Below, one piece after another: positions 34,466 through 46,400 of a stretch of DNA of 64,000 bases. The DNA is from Tetragonia tetragonoides. Its lineage: Eukaryota > Streptophyta > Magnoliopsida > Caryophyllales > Aizoaceae. The stretch is from NCBI GenBank assembly GCA_038025085.1, contig CM076154.1, positions 33,534,501-33,598,500 on the forward strand. Reading direction: 5' to 3'. A model generated the notes under the pieces. It worked only from the letters and a program-made list of their open reading frames with translations. It was not told the DNA's origin and searched no databases. Position 1 is the stretch's first letter, and each line of letters opens with the position of its first letter. The translations under genes and the position numbers were made by a program.

Positions 34466-35548
34466 TTAGAGGCATTAAGCATTAATATTGCTGGTGTCCT
34501 GTAATACACAGTGATTATGTTAGCTGTTTATCTCTCTTATCTCTCCAGAAACCCTAACCAGCCCTTGGCCCTGCTTCTCAGAAAAATTAGTCTGCTGCCT
34601 CTAAGCCCTCAACACTTTCCGACCACCTAACCACAAATCGTCTTGGCCTTAGCCCTCTCTATATCTAGATCCATGCCTAAAATCGAGTTTGAAAGCGTCC
34701 TCTACTCCCCCGCGGTTGGCTACTACATAGCTTTTGGAGAGGCATTGGGATTTTGCCTGAATGGTTGCCTTCTGTTTTTCTTTGGGTTTTGACACTGCTT
34801 TTCTTTACTTTTGTAGCTGTTCTTGTTGTTGTTGTAGGACGTAAGGCCCTCCCAAGATGGGAACCTAATATTTCATTCTTATCTTATATACTTCCAAAAC
34901 ATGAAGAAAAATATTTAAGCTGTTTGTCAGCCTGGCAATTTCTCTGTTGTGAACTTGTTATCTTAGAACTCCTTGGTGTATATGCTGTTATATTTCCACC
35001 TTGTGGCAGAGGGTGGTAGGAACTGAACGCAGTGCATATTCCACGCCCACTTTCTACTGAACTTTCTTAACAAGCCCAAAAGGTTGGACTAGAAAACTGG
35101 CTAATGAGAATATTAAGTTGTTGGAATGCACTTGGTCTCAACTTTATTAGACTTAGCATGGAAAAGTGATAAAATAAGATATCTGTATCATAGATGCAGC
35201 AATAAAATGTTCTTTCCATTCCTCTAAAAAAAAATGTTCTTTCCAGCGTATAGGTTAACATTTTACTCTTTTCTGTGATATATGCACTTACTCGTGGTGA
35301 ACGGTGAATCTGCCCCTCTGATAGTTATACTTCTTAGAATTGAGCCTTCTTGACATTTTATTTGTTGATTTAATTGATACTCACACGCTTAGAAAACAAG
35401 AAAGAGGTCAGATAACTTGTGAAGGAAACATATATTGTAGTTGATTATCGTCTGTTGAAGGCTTAAAGCCTACCCTTGTCTAATCAACACAGGTCATACA
35501 AGTAAAGGGGTTCCTGTCTGCTGTTTTAATTTAAGTTTTCTTTTGGAA

Positions 35549-35556
35549 GTGTGTGC

Positions 35557-35590
<34 letters not shown>
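35549..35590. repeat. (GT)n microsatellite
   Basis: Alternating GT with a few GC interruptions in the left half, then a pure run of about 11 GT units. Confidence 0.95.
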
Positions 35591-36486
35591 TCGCAGAGGT
35601 TTCTCAGCTTTATCCAGTAAAAACCTGTTTTTAGGGTTGTTGCTGGTTCTGTTTTCATATTAAACATTTCATGCTCTTTTGTTTTTTTTTGTGTCAAAGC
35701 TACAATTGAAGGCTATCGTTATTTAGATGTGGATCGTGGTAAAGCTTATGGATTGAAACCGTAGTCACTCGTTGCAAGTTGTCTAGAACGAGTTAATATA
35801 AGATCTGAAGTTTGAACTATAGAGTTCAAATTTATGATGCAAGTTGTCTTTGCTACCTGTGGCTTCTTTGTAGATCTTACCAAAAAGAAGAATTAGTAAA
35901 AACCTTTTTTTTTAACACCTGATTTTAAGTGGACATTAATCCAGGTAAGATATGCAAGCATAACATCACCATTGCCCCACTGCTTAGAAAGAGTCTACTG
36001 CCTAGGTGAGGTGGGGAAGGGTCAGGTGTAAACAACCTTACTTCTGTAAAAACAGAGAGTGTTTCCGTTTAACCTTTGATACGATGTGTGGTGACCATCT
36101 ACAACTTCAAAGTAAATAAGAAATGCAGACAGTTTGATGAGTCATTTTGATTTAGTTCATTGAGTAGTGAATCTTTTCAGCTCCATTATATTGCATCCCA
36201 ACTTCACAAAATATGCCAGCATCTTGTCTGTTTTCCAATTTGGTGTGGTAGTACTGGCTTTCATCACTTAATGCTGTTGGAAAGTACTGTCGGACCATGT
36301 TTATCAGTGGAGAAAAACTTGTATGCTGCTTGGTAGGAAAATAATTTTTCATTCTGCCTATATTTTGGTGGAACAATGAGATATTACTTGTTTGTTTCTA
36401 TGATAAATCAGCTCCATCTAAGTTGCAAAGAGAGCGGAGTGTGGTTCCTATGCGTTTTCTTTGACACTGTTTTGATCTTGGTGCAG

Positions 36487-36631
36487 ATACGTGATCAGAA
36501 CGATGAGTAAGGAGAGGGGCTATTCGACTTCACTAATCAGATTTGACGACAACAGAAGCAAGGAGGAGCTGGTGACAAATTTGGTCAGATCAATTGAGAT
36601 AGAGTACGCACATTTGACATTTGCTGCATAA
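36487..36631 (+). CDS. Possible terminal coding exon, gene unknown
   Basis: After TTGATCTTGGTGCAG, a good splice acceptor, one frame stays open for 47 residues to the TAA at 36629-36631. It reads YVIRTMSKERGYSTSLIRF and then DDNRSKEELVTNLVRSIEIE. Its charged, balanced composition looks coding, unlike neighbouring sequence. I do not recognise the family and could not find upstream exons, although AAACCCTAACC at about 34550 resembles a 5' leader. It may be a gene fragment or chance. Confidence 0.25.
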
Positions 36632-37574
36632 CCAACTAATGATAATGATATCATTTTTAGTAGAATGATATTTTCTGGTGCATTAGGTCAGATCAACTAA
36701 CATATTGACTTCATTGATAGTATTGAGCAACATCAACATCTAATGTGTCATTATAACGAACTTGTCTCTGATATTTGGCCTCTGATAGCCAACATTCCGT
36801 ATCTTTCGTTCTTATCGCGAGCTGAAGATTGTTCAGTTTAGATCTACTGCAGGACTAGGAATTCGGACATCAAATGTGGCCTCAATTATTCATTTGCTCC
36901 CCCCCCCCCCCCCTCCTTTTCATGGTCAAGTACTAAAGGACCAATTATTAAATCCTTTATAACTGGTAGAAAATTGTTGACATGCCTAATATTTCGGTTA
37001 CTTGTTCGCTATTTATAACTTCTAATGAAATATCCGAGTTGAAGCTTGAGATTTTTATGGCACTTATGGGTTGGGTCAAGTTGGATAGTCTTGTGTAAGG
37101 GGTTGTTTTCAAATGATCTTTCCAATTTGACTGATCTTTGCTTAATTTTGTTGATTTTTCTCGAATTGCATTGATGTTTGTTGAATTTTGTTGCTGATTT
37201 TTGTTGATCCTTATTCACAGTTGACTTTTGTTGAATTTTACAATTTTGCATAACTTGGTTGATTGCTGTTGAAAACTTGAAATAAATAAATGAAGAACGA
37301 AAAACTGTATATAGGAGGATAACACATCTTAACTTAAATCATAGGAGTATTTAGAAGCTTTCCACTCTATTGTACAACCGAGATGGGTATAGCCGAGAAA
37401 TTATTAGATGGTCTTGGACCATACTCTCATCTCTCACAATTACTACTTTTTTGAGGGTGAAATTGAGTGGCCCATTTATGCGAGTTCTCATGTCCACTCT
37501 TTCCCTTCTGAAGAATTGGATCATACCCAAATTCTTCTACATTACTCACTTCACTCCCCTTGACACTTCTAACA
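36632..37574. other. Non-genic stretch
   Basis: Contains a C homopolymer of about 15 bases (36899-36913) and a low-complexity region of degenerate TTTTGTTGA repeats (about 37,100-37,260). No gene is seen. Confidence 0.5.
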
Positions 37575-37798
37575 TTTTTTTTTATGCGAGGAACCCTTAG
37601 CCACTACTCTTTGAGTGTGCACGGGATAAATCCCGAGTGTATGCAATAACCTGCAAACCACATACACCAGGCAAACCAACAAGATAAATCTTGTAGATAG
37701 ACTAAGCAAAGACGCCCAGTGGGAATTGAACCCATGACCTTTGTCATGAAATTTCAATCCCACAACTAACTCCACAACCCCTTTCAGGGTCAGGGCTA
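37575..37798 (-). repeat. tRNA-derived SINE, family B, with target duplication
   Basis: On the minus strand it contains a near-perfect box B (GGGTTCAATTCCC) and ends in an A run. A perfect 12-bp target duplication ACACTTCTAACA flanks it (37563-37574 and 37799-37810). It is 224 bp. The body CTTTGCTTAGTCTATC and the inverted pair GGGATTTATCCC are distinct from family A. Confidence 0.88.
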
Positions 37799-38968
37799 AC
37801 ACTTCTAACAGTTAACATAGTGAAGTGAGGTCTCTTTAGAGCATACAATATACGGCAACTATCATAGTGGTGTGTGTGTACTCAAAACAAGGCTGAAATT
37901 AAGTATTCTAAATCTGGGTGGTCCAATATCTTTTTCATCATCTCCGTTTTTCCCTCTTCTTTGCTTCTTATGCTTTTCCTTTCACTTTTCAATTTTCCCC
38001 ATGATTTTCTTGAATTTCGTGCCATTCATCCGATAATCACGCGAAAAAGAAAAAAACACAGAGGCTGTCTGTCAGTAGATCAGCTAACTGGTATAACAAA
38101 CGAACATTCTGTGTTTCCAAAAGTCAAGTTCTAACTTCTTTTTCTTTTACTTTGACTCTTTGTAGATTGTTGTACTGTTTAAAGTCCATAAACAAAGTCG
38201 TAAGTAGGAGAGTGAATGAAATTTCTAACACACTAGTAGGTTAGATGGGAATGGACACTTGGACTTTACATACATATAGTCAGAAAGTCGTCTCATATGA
38301 ATTTATGTGTATAGAAAATTAGGAAGACATTGTTTATAGAGTAAGAAAATTTTAAAATTTGTCCGACATGTAACACAAACATCTGTAGTATTCAAAATTA
38401 AGTGACTTGGAACAAAACTTAATACCGCACCCGAAAAAATATCTCCCTCTCATTTATAGGAACTGATATATATTGAATAGCCATAAATTACAAACTAAAT
38501 CAAACAGAAAGAAATCACAGTGCCATTACTGCCCAGAGAGAGAAATTATGGATCTAAGAAACTTGGTGCATGGTGGTCCTATTCACTGAGCTAAATGGAT
38601 ATGGACTATGGAGAGCTTATACGTTATACTGTATTATTGTAACACAGCATGAAGCCAAATGTCATGAATAGCAATTGAATGTCTTTACCAAATTTTGCTG
38701 CCCCTTCCAGGTTACTTATTCATCATCAGGACCACCAAAGTAGTGACCACCAAATTTAGAGAGCTTGTCCTGCTTACTGGACATACCCATAGGTCTGCAT
38801 ATGCGGTGCAAAAATGCTTTATGCGCGCACTTTACTACCATTTGTAATTCTCTTTTTTTTTCATCGTCTAAAAGCAGGGTGAAAGTAAATGCTGACCGAG
38901 GTAACCCGCTAAGTTATGTTTGGATTCTCGTGTTCAATAGTGAACATATATCACTATATCAGTTTAAC

Positions 38969-39115
38969 TAAAAAAATCAGCGTAAGCACTGACCCCGTCA
39001 ATGTAGCACCATCAATGAGTAAGCGCAATAAAGTATAGAGGGTTGGGAATCGAACTTATGACATTGCCTTACCAAACCGCTTGAGAATAAGTTTAGACCA
39101 CTTGACTATCACCCC
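38969..39115 (-). repeat. tRNA-derived SINE, family C
   Basis: On the minus strand a box-A-like GGTGATAGTCAAGTGGTC (about 39097-39113) is followed by box B AGTTCGATTCC (39046-39056) at tRNA-like spacing. The element ends in a short T run, as some plant SINE families do. No target duplication was fixed. Confidence 0.6.
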
Positions 39116-40576
39116 TTAATGGTAAGGTGTATTTCTCTCTCAGTTGAGTCTCAAGGGACCCAAAAGTACGATTCTCACTTATAGCTAAATTCATTTGTGA
39201 GACATGGTAGCTTGGATCGGACGGACAAGTAAATCATGTAAAGAAAATCTGATTGCCTCATTGCCATATTATTTTGCTATTTCTATTGGGATAATCCAAC
39301 ATAATAATGGTTCTAAGGTTGCTAAGTTATTCATCTCATTAGTGGCATACATGTACCTTTATGTACAAGGCTTCTCACTATAGGGTGGGGTATGGCAACT
39401 TGGCAACTGACGAAGTGTCCTGTGTTTGCCATTAATATGTTGCGGTTCTTAGCTACTTAATAAAATAATTTGATAAAATCTTTGTGTGTATACTCGAAAA
39501 GGAGAAAAAAAAAAGAGTAAAATCCGTTTGTAACATCCTAAATATGTGCTTTCTTTGGATTCCAAAGAGAAAACCCATAAAATTGACAAATTGTTATGTA
39601 CTAGTGACAATTAGAGAGATCGACCAAACTTTTCTGTATTATGGACTCGGAGGGGAAGGGGGAGGGGAATAGAAGGGGGTAACAAGAATCGAACACTCGG
39701 ACAAGTTAGCACAAAGAGAAGAAGAAAAAAAGCTACAACATCAAAAAAGAACCATTCATTACTAAATTAAAATATATTAAACGTAAGAAAATTGTTATAT
39801 GCACTCTTGTCTAAATGAATCGTTACAAAGTCAACATGTCATATTTTGAGATTTTTTTTTCACTAATAAAAAAAAGGATGCAAATAAATAACGATTGAAG
39901 GCTCACAGATCATGTTCAAACTCATATTTTGAGGTTAAAATTGTAAACATATAAGTACTGACTAGTCATATTCAAGCTTACGAAAACAGCAACCGCCCGT
40001 CTTTCACTGTTATCAATCAATCAATCATTTTGCTATTTAATTTCCGTTGCTCGTGGAAGAACCTAACAACTCATTAATCAGCTTTAAATAATGTTTGCCA
40101 ATATAAGATGGAACTTTATTTTCCACAAATCTAAAACTAACAACCAAGTTCATGACAATATATTTAAAGCATTTTGATCATGAGCATAAAGTTACCACTA
40201 GAACTCTAGAAGAGGTAGTCCAATTCACAAAGTCAAAAGATCATTTTCCTCAAGAATAGCCTTCGAACTAAACTCCAACTGCAATGTGCGTTTAGGATAA
40301 ACCCCACCATCCTTCCATTCCATTGTTGACTAATTACAGTATGGAGTAAAAGTTGTGTATTAGATTATTAGGGTGTATTCTTTTCTACTTATTCTCTTTG
40401 ATTTTCACTAATTGAGTATAAGGTTTTGTCACTGATTCATACTTGGTTACTTATTAGGTAAGGTCTTACCACTAATTTTCACTGATTTGGTAAGATACTG
40501 TCACCGAATCCAACACCATTGAATTGAACAGAATCCAACACCATTGAATTGAATAAACTGAAACGAAAAAGACTAA

Positions 40577-40880
40577 GGTGGTATTTGGCCTAACTTGTGA
40601 GGAGTTTCTACTTTCTCCCCTATGTTTACTCATAAACCTCCCCCTACACCTCCTTCTCACTGCCATTCTTGGTTTCTAATTAAAAAGTTCAAAACACCTT
40701 TTAGGAGGCCCAAAAGTAGAAGCTTCAGATTGATGCTTCTTGGGCCTTCTAGGGAGTCTTAGGAGGTGTTTTACATTTTTTGGAAGTTGAAAATGGATGT
40801 GAGTAGGTTTAGGGGTGGTTTTGTGAGTGAGAACAGGAAAACAAAGTAGAAGTTATTTATAATGTAGGCCAAACATGTTC
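40577..40880. mobile_element. Tourist-type MITE
   Basis: Imperfect inverted ends GGTGGTATTTGGCC and GGCCAAACATGTTC are flanked by TAA on both sides (40574-40576 and 40881-40883), the PIF/Harbinger target duplication. Much of the body folds on itself (AACTTCTACTTTG against CAAAGTAGAAGTT). 304 bp, non-coding. Confidence 0.75.
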
Positions 40881-41523
40881 TAAATTGAACTGAACACTGC
40901 ATCTTTATTTAAGATAATGTATGTTTCTAAACTGGATTATTAAACTGAACTTACCCGAGATCACCACTTAACTAAACTTAACTGATCGAATACGTTGCGG
41001 AAAAAACCCACACACAATTTATATAAGGCTTTTGTTCTTTAATCTAATCTAAGCAATATAAAAAATATATGTGACTCCAATGCTACATCCCTAAAGTGCC
41101 CACAATTTGCTCTATTTGGCTATCAAGTCCCTTTCTCAACTACAAATCAAAAAATTGCCACTCCCTTAGACTAAGACAGTAAATTTGTTTTTCTCCAAAG
41201 TAAAAGATTAGGTTTGGCCTTAAGTCACAAAAGAAGATTAGGATTGGCCTACACAATGAACATTATTCTCAACCAAAGGCACATCCACATGGAGCGTGAC
41301 TAAATGCCATTATTTTTCCATGTCCCACCATTCCCTCAATTCTCCTCTCCTCAATCCCCGCATTATTACACGCCCCCTTTTGTCTCTCTTTCCTTTTATT
41401 TTTCTTTTCCTTTTTTCCCTTTTATTTATTTTTTATTTTATTTTATTTATTTATTTATTTATTTTTATTTATCTTTTTGAGTGGAAAAGAGAGGGAATCA
41501 AGGACCAAACACACCCTTAGGTG

Positions 41524-41532
41524 TATATAAAA
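41524..41532 (+). promoter_or_regulatory. TATA box of the E6-like gene
   Basis: TATATAAAAG lies about 60 bases before the start codon at 41592, a normal distance for a plant gene with a short leader. Confidence 0.7.
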
Positions 41533-41591
41533 GAGACTTATAGGATAGTGGACGAAAACAAACATACCACCCTAGCTAACCCATTTTAGCT

Positions 41592-42938
41592 ATGGCATCC
41601 TATGCTAAATGTCTTTGTTTCTTCTTCATTCTTTTCTTTGCATTTTCTCTACAAACTCATGCTAGAGAAAGTAAGTTCTTTAGCAAAGTTTCTCGTTTCT
41701 TAACCAAAACTGAAAACACTAATAAGTACATAAACACAGTTCCTGTTAGTGTCTCTCCTACACAATCACCAGTAGCATTAGCTCCAGCACCGGCCCCCGA
41801 ATCCGACGTAGTTGAGCATGGCTATGGTCTGTATGGGAATGAGGAGTACCGATACCCGCCCACGACTACGGATCCTGTTAAGACCAACAATCTTGTTGGT
41901 CAGGAGAAGTATGTTCCTGCTGAGGAGTTGAGTAGGAACAACTTTAAGGAGTTTGAGACTACTTATTCCAACAACAATGGGAATGAGTATGTGGCTGGGA
42001 AACAAGGTATGAGTGATACTAGGTTCTTAGAGAATGGGAAGTATTACCATGATGTCAATAATGATGTCAAGGAAGAAAATACTTACAATGGGAATGGGTA
42101 TGTTAGTGAGAAAAAGGGAATGAGTGAATATGTAGAGGATGAGAATAGTTACCCTAAATATAATAATGGGAATGGGAATGGGAATGGGAATGGGAACGGG
42201 TACGTGAGGGAAAAGCAAGGGATGAGTGACACTAGATTTTTGGAGAATGGGAGATATTACCATGATGTGAATAAGGATGTTAAGGATGAAAATAGCTATG
42301 TTGAGAACAATAGGAATGAAAATATGAATGGGAATGGGTATGAGAAGCAAGGAATGAGCGATACTCGATTTTTGGAAAATGGTAAGTATTATTACGACAT
42401 GAATAATGAGGGTGTTAAGGAGGAAACTAGTAGTAATAATGAGTATGTTACGCAAGGGAGAGGAGGTTATAATTACAACTCTAATGAGCATGTTACACAA
42501 GGAAGAGGGGATAATAATTACCTAAATGGTGAAAAGCTTTCTAGTAATGAGTATGTTAATGAAGGAAGAGGGGGTTATAATCATGGGTCGAATGAGTATG
42601 TGACCGAAGGGAGAGGGGGTTACAATACACCGAACGAGTATGTGACCGAAGGGAGAGGGGGTTACAATAGGCCGAATGAGTATGTGACTGAAGGGAGAGG
42701 GGGTTATAATAGGCCAAACGAGTATGTGACAGAAGGGAGAGGGGGTTACAATAGGCCAAACGAGTATGTGACAGAAGGGAACAATGGTTATAACGGGCCG
42801 AATGAGTATGTTACAGAAGGAAGAGGGGGTTATAATGGGCCGAATTTCAAGAAGCTTCCTCCAAATCAGTATGACTCCATTGAAGAGTATGAGAAGGAAC
42901 AAGAGTACAGAGAGAGCCAAAATGAGTATGTACCATGA
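41592..42938 (+). CDS. E6-like secreted repeat protein
   Basis: E6-like proteins, first known from cotton fibre, are secreted and probably associate with the cell wall; their function is unknown. The single-exon frame gives 448 residues. It opens with a signal peptide (charged start, LCFFFILFFAFSL, then a small-residue cleavage zone near THARES). A short proline/alanine segment LAPAPAPE follows. The family signature GMSDTRFLENGKYY occurs three times (about residues 139, 213 and 254). Asn/Gly-rich linkers follow, including an NG run encoded by a GGGAAT microsatellite. The last third is a tandem array of about nine units of NEYVTEGRGGYNRP type. There is no stop or frameshift and a TATA box lies at the right distance. 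The terminal array is longer than I expect for the family. Long open frames on the opposite strand are shadows of this codon bias. Confidence 0.9.
   Translation: MASYAKCLCFFFILFFAFSLQTHARESKFFSKVSRFLTKTENTNKYINTVPVSVSPTQSPVALAPAPAPESDVVEHGYGLYGNEEYRYPPTTTDPVKTNNLVGQEKYVPAEELSRNNFKEFETTYSNNNGNEYVAGKQGMSDTRFLENGKYYHDVNNDVKEENTYNGNGYVSEKKGMSEYVEDENSYPKYNNGNGNGNGNGNGYVREKQGMSDTRFLENGRYYHDVNKDVKDENSYVENNRNENMNGNGYEKQGMSDTRFLENGKYYYDMNNEGVKEETSSNNEYVTQGRGGYNYNSNEHVTQGRGDNNYLNGEKLSSNEYVNEGRGGYNHGSNEYVTEGRGGYNTPNEYVTEGRGGYNRPNEYVTEGRGGYNRPNEYVTEGRGGYNRPNEYVTEGNNGYNGPNEYVTEGRGGYNGPNFKKLPPNQYDSIEEYEKEQEYRESQNEYVP
42165..42199 (+). repeat. (GGGAAT)n coding microsatellite
   Basis: About six GGGAAT/GGGAAC units encode alternating Asn-Gly in the E6-like protein. 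A multiple of three keeps the frame when the length changes. Confidence 0.9.
42438..42844 (+). repeat. 42-bp coding tandem repeat of the E6-like gene
   Basis: About nine units encode NEYVTEGRGGYNxP with variants (HVTQGRGDNNY, TEGNNGYNGP). The last five or six are almost identical at DNA level, so the array expanded recently, probably by unequal crossover or slippage. Confidence 0.92.
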
Positions 42939-43416
42939 TTGCTTGTATGTAATGCTTGTTTAAGAGGTTCATCATAGGAGAGAGTGAGTGAGGACTGTTA
43001 TACTTAATTTTTAAGTTATCTAGAGATGATGTTTGTGTCTTGTATCGTAGCTTTGGCTCATTGCATCATGAGCTGAAAAAGTGGCTATGATTTCATGTAC
43101 CTTTCTCATGTGGGAAATGGATGTTATTTAAAGAGAATTTCCCATGACTTGTTAATTAGTTTTAGTGAATTATAAGTACTTTTGGCTACCATTCTTGAGC
43201 ATGGTTTGAAGCTTTGTTTTCTTTTGAGGTAAAATTCGAGCATTATATTTTGCTAATTTATCTGTGAGTACAGGTTTATTTCACCATTTGATTGCAAAAA
43301 CTAAACAATTAAGTAACAACAAATTTGGCTACAAAATGTTGAAACGCATGTAATTTTACAACAATATGTCTCTACCCTCCTCAACTTTACAACAATCGAT
43401 AACTGGATCAAACATG
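42939..43416. other. 3' flanks of the E6-like and RPN1 genes
   Basis: Non-coding sequence between two convergent transcription units. No terminator-like hairpin or repeat was recognised. Confidence 0.5.
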
Positions 43417-46400
43417 CTATCTATTAGACCAACTCTCCGCCATGTAATCTGGGTTTTCCTTCAGGATGAGGAACCCTTCCAGAATAGGCGACAAAGGTAT
43501 GTACCTGTTACCCATCATCAAATAGAGACATTAGTAAAAGCAATCCTATAAACGTTGCAACAGTGTACTGTATATTCGATCAGAAAGACAACTTACTTCT
43601 CTGTAGCAAGTTCTGCCCTGTCACCGGCAGAGAGAAGCACTGGAGTCGTATGAGTTTGAAACCCGGTTATGGTCTTGGGCCTACCTGCCTGGCCGACTAC
43701 ATCAACCGCTTGACCTACTTGCACAGGTACTGCCAGAGGCTTCAAGTTCTCATCCACAGTCATTAACATTCTTGGCTGCACAAAGACAACAAAAATGAAA
43801 AATAGGCAGGTTCAGAAGCAGGCAAAATCAGAAGGGAAAAAGAAAATAAGGGACTGGAACACAAAAGCACTTTACAAACCTGCATTGCTAGGACAAGGAA
43901 GTAGAGAACATAATGATATTTTCCCAATATGAGGTCTTTCATTTCAAGACATGCGTGAAGCATAGTTACAAGTCCAGCCAGAGCCATCCTACAAGATAAA
44001 AGGTTACATGACATTATTCACACCAACAGCTAAAGAGGTAGCTAACTTGCTAGATACTGCGGCCATGTATTCTATTATAAGACCTAATCTCGTTTAACTG
44101 CCACTTACGGTGATGACAAGGAGCGGTCAGAATGGTACGGATTGAGAGTTAGCAAACCCTTCCCCAAATGCAGTAGACCTTGAGCAATCCGAACCTGTGT
44201 GAATTACGAAAGTGAATAGGCATGCAATGGTCAAATTATGATAAGGAAAAAGTAAAGAAGATGAGAAACCATTGTAGTAATTGCTTGATAAGTTTCTAAG
44301 CATGCCAGCAATTCGTGCATTGTTGGTACCAGCACCTATCAAACCTAAAGAAATAATGGCAGCCTGCAGAGAAAAATTAATTTAGAGATGACAAAATTAT
44401 AAACCACATGTCCACTCAAACATGACACAGAGAAAATAAGTTCCCTATATATATTTAATTACCATTGCCACTTCTGAGTCTGAATCATGGCTCAATCTAC
44501 TCAATGTGTCCATAACATTCACCTGCAGCATAGATCATGGATGAATAGGTCAGTAAGACAAGCACTCTGCAGAGAAACCAAAGTAAGGGCAATACAATGC
44601 AATCTTTCAAAAATACATTGAAAGAAGGTTTTCCTAACCAATGCACGGTTCAATGCTGAAAGCATATTGTGCCTGAGAGTTAAACCAAAAAAGAGGGGAA
44701 AAAGAAAAGACTAGAAGGTTTTTTCTTTTAGAGAAAAGAAAACACTAAAGTTCAATATCAATGTTTAATTGTCCATGTGTACAGAGACAATCATAAAGTT
44801 CAGTTCTAATGGATCCAATCTACCTTGAGTATATTATCATCATGCAATGTCATAAATTTAAAAACAAGAGATTTCATTGTATGCTAATTCACTTGATCAT
44901 CGTCTAAGATATAAAGACACACCGAACGTATAGACAATTCTTACTTTCGGGTTTGACATGCATAAGAGAGCAAGAGCAAGAGGAACTGCCCGACGAACAT
45001 TCTGCTCTCCGTACTGCAATAGATGTTCCAGTGAACGAACTGCCATCTCAAGGCCTAGTTCTTCAGCCATTGCTATCATGGCGATGCCCAGAACAGCTGG
45101 ACCCTGGTGGGTTTCACCCTTGTCAAGATGTTGCGCACAATGACCCAACAGACTTTGGACCTGAGTACATGCAAACATAAGTGACATTAGCTACTTGTTA
45201 GTACCAAGGCAAGAAACTGTTTGAGGAAGAAAACACAGTATAGTAAAGAACCTTCAGCACGTTCCCAGTTCCAGCATAGGCACAAGATAGGAGTGTCATA
45301 TCACAGTGTTTTCTGATTTTTTCATTAAAAGTTTTAGATACTTCTGCTGTTGCCTCCACACTCTCCTGTTGGAAGACACATATAACTAATCAGCTAAAAA
45401 GTAAACAAGAGCGCATATCATACACAATGCGCAAACATATTCCAAATCCTACCACAAGCAATTTCAGCAGATACTAAGTCTGTAAATGTACAAGGAGTAA
45501 CAAAACAAGGTGTTCAAACAAGTTAAGCTACCTGTTTGCCGAGGTAAAGAAGACCAAGACCAAGGGGCAGAAGCTTGGCGAGAGGCTCCCCCAGTTCAGA
45601 TTCACTGCGTTCCATCATTGCAAATATAATGGCCTGGGCAACCTGTTCGCCAACATATACCAATCCAAGTGAAATTGCAGTGAAGGCAATAATATCAAGA
45701 GAAGCCTTAGTGTCCCCTAGAATTGGAGTCAATCTGTTACGTATCTGTAAGACAGCCAACAATCAAGATCAAAGATTTTCTTTAGAATAAAGAAATACAA
45801 CAATAGACAAAAGCATTAAAGTTTCACCAACTTATAACAAAAAATTACTTGTGTAGGAGGCTTCAAATTGCATGAAAATTTAGTTATGATATGCATAGGC
45901 AATTTCAGGAAACTTCACTACAACAGTTCAAAGGCTCAAAATAATATTGTTCTGATTGATGATTTTGGTAAGAACTAGTACTCAGTAAAGAAACTCATTT
46001 ATTGTCAAAGAAAAATTAAGAGGGGGGATGCAAGCAAAACTCATCATTGGCCCCTTGTTTAGTTCAGATCCTTCATCATTGATTGTGGCTTCCAACGAAA
46101 TGTTTTACTTCTCCAACTATTGGACAACCTTTTGACCAATGGATAGCAACAGATCACTAAAGTGTGTAAATGTAACTACACAATGAAGGCAGACTCTATT
46201 CTGGAGAGTGGCCACATCTCAAACTATATGTGAATAATAATAAAAACTTGGAGGTGGAGGGGGCATCAACACTACAGCTATATAGTTCTTCACTTCAAGT
46301 TCTCGTCAGCCAAATCGAATTTGGAGTTCAAAGGAAGAGTGTCTTGCATGAAATGTACACACAGCAAGATAATCATTTAGTGAACACATTGCAGATACTT

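Larger units (their letters stand above)
32241..36486. other. Non-genic stretch
   Basis: No gene with a recognisable domain. It contains a TA microsatellite (33120-33142), a MITE-like block (34300-34465), a GT microsatellite (35549-35590) and a leader-like AAACCCTAACC at about 34550. A hydrophobic open frame at 34753-35019 has no family features and crosses a splice-acceptor-like TTGTTGTAG, so it is not called. Confidence 0.4.
37811..41523. other. Intergenic region upstream of the E6-like gene
   Basis: Contains a SINE-like element (38969-39115) and a Tourist MITE (40577-40880). A 23-bp unit GAATCCAACACCATTGAATTG is present twice in tandem (about 40506-40551). T-rich ATTTATTTATTT repeats lie at about 41,420-41,470, just before the E6-like promoter. 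No gene is recognised. Confidence 0.5.

Noticed and set aside
34753..35019. 88-codon hydrophobic open frame
   Set aside because: No family features, crosses a likely splice-acceptor sequence, and there is no supporting context.
39041..39113. Possible tRNA gene suggested by box A and box B words
   Set aside because: No cloverleaf can be drawn with proper acceptor and anticodon stems; it fits a tRNA-derived SINE better.
42027..42920. Long open frames on the minus strand opposite the E6-like gene
   Set aside because: They mirror the repetitive codon usage of the + strand gene, have no domain of their own and consist of I/P/H repeats.
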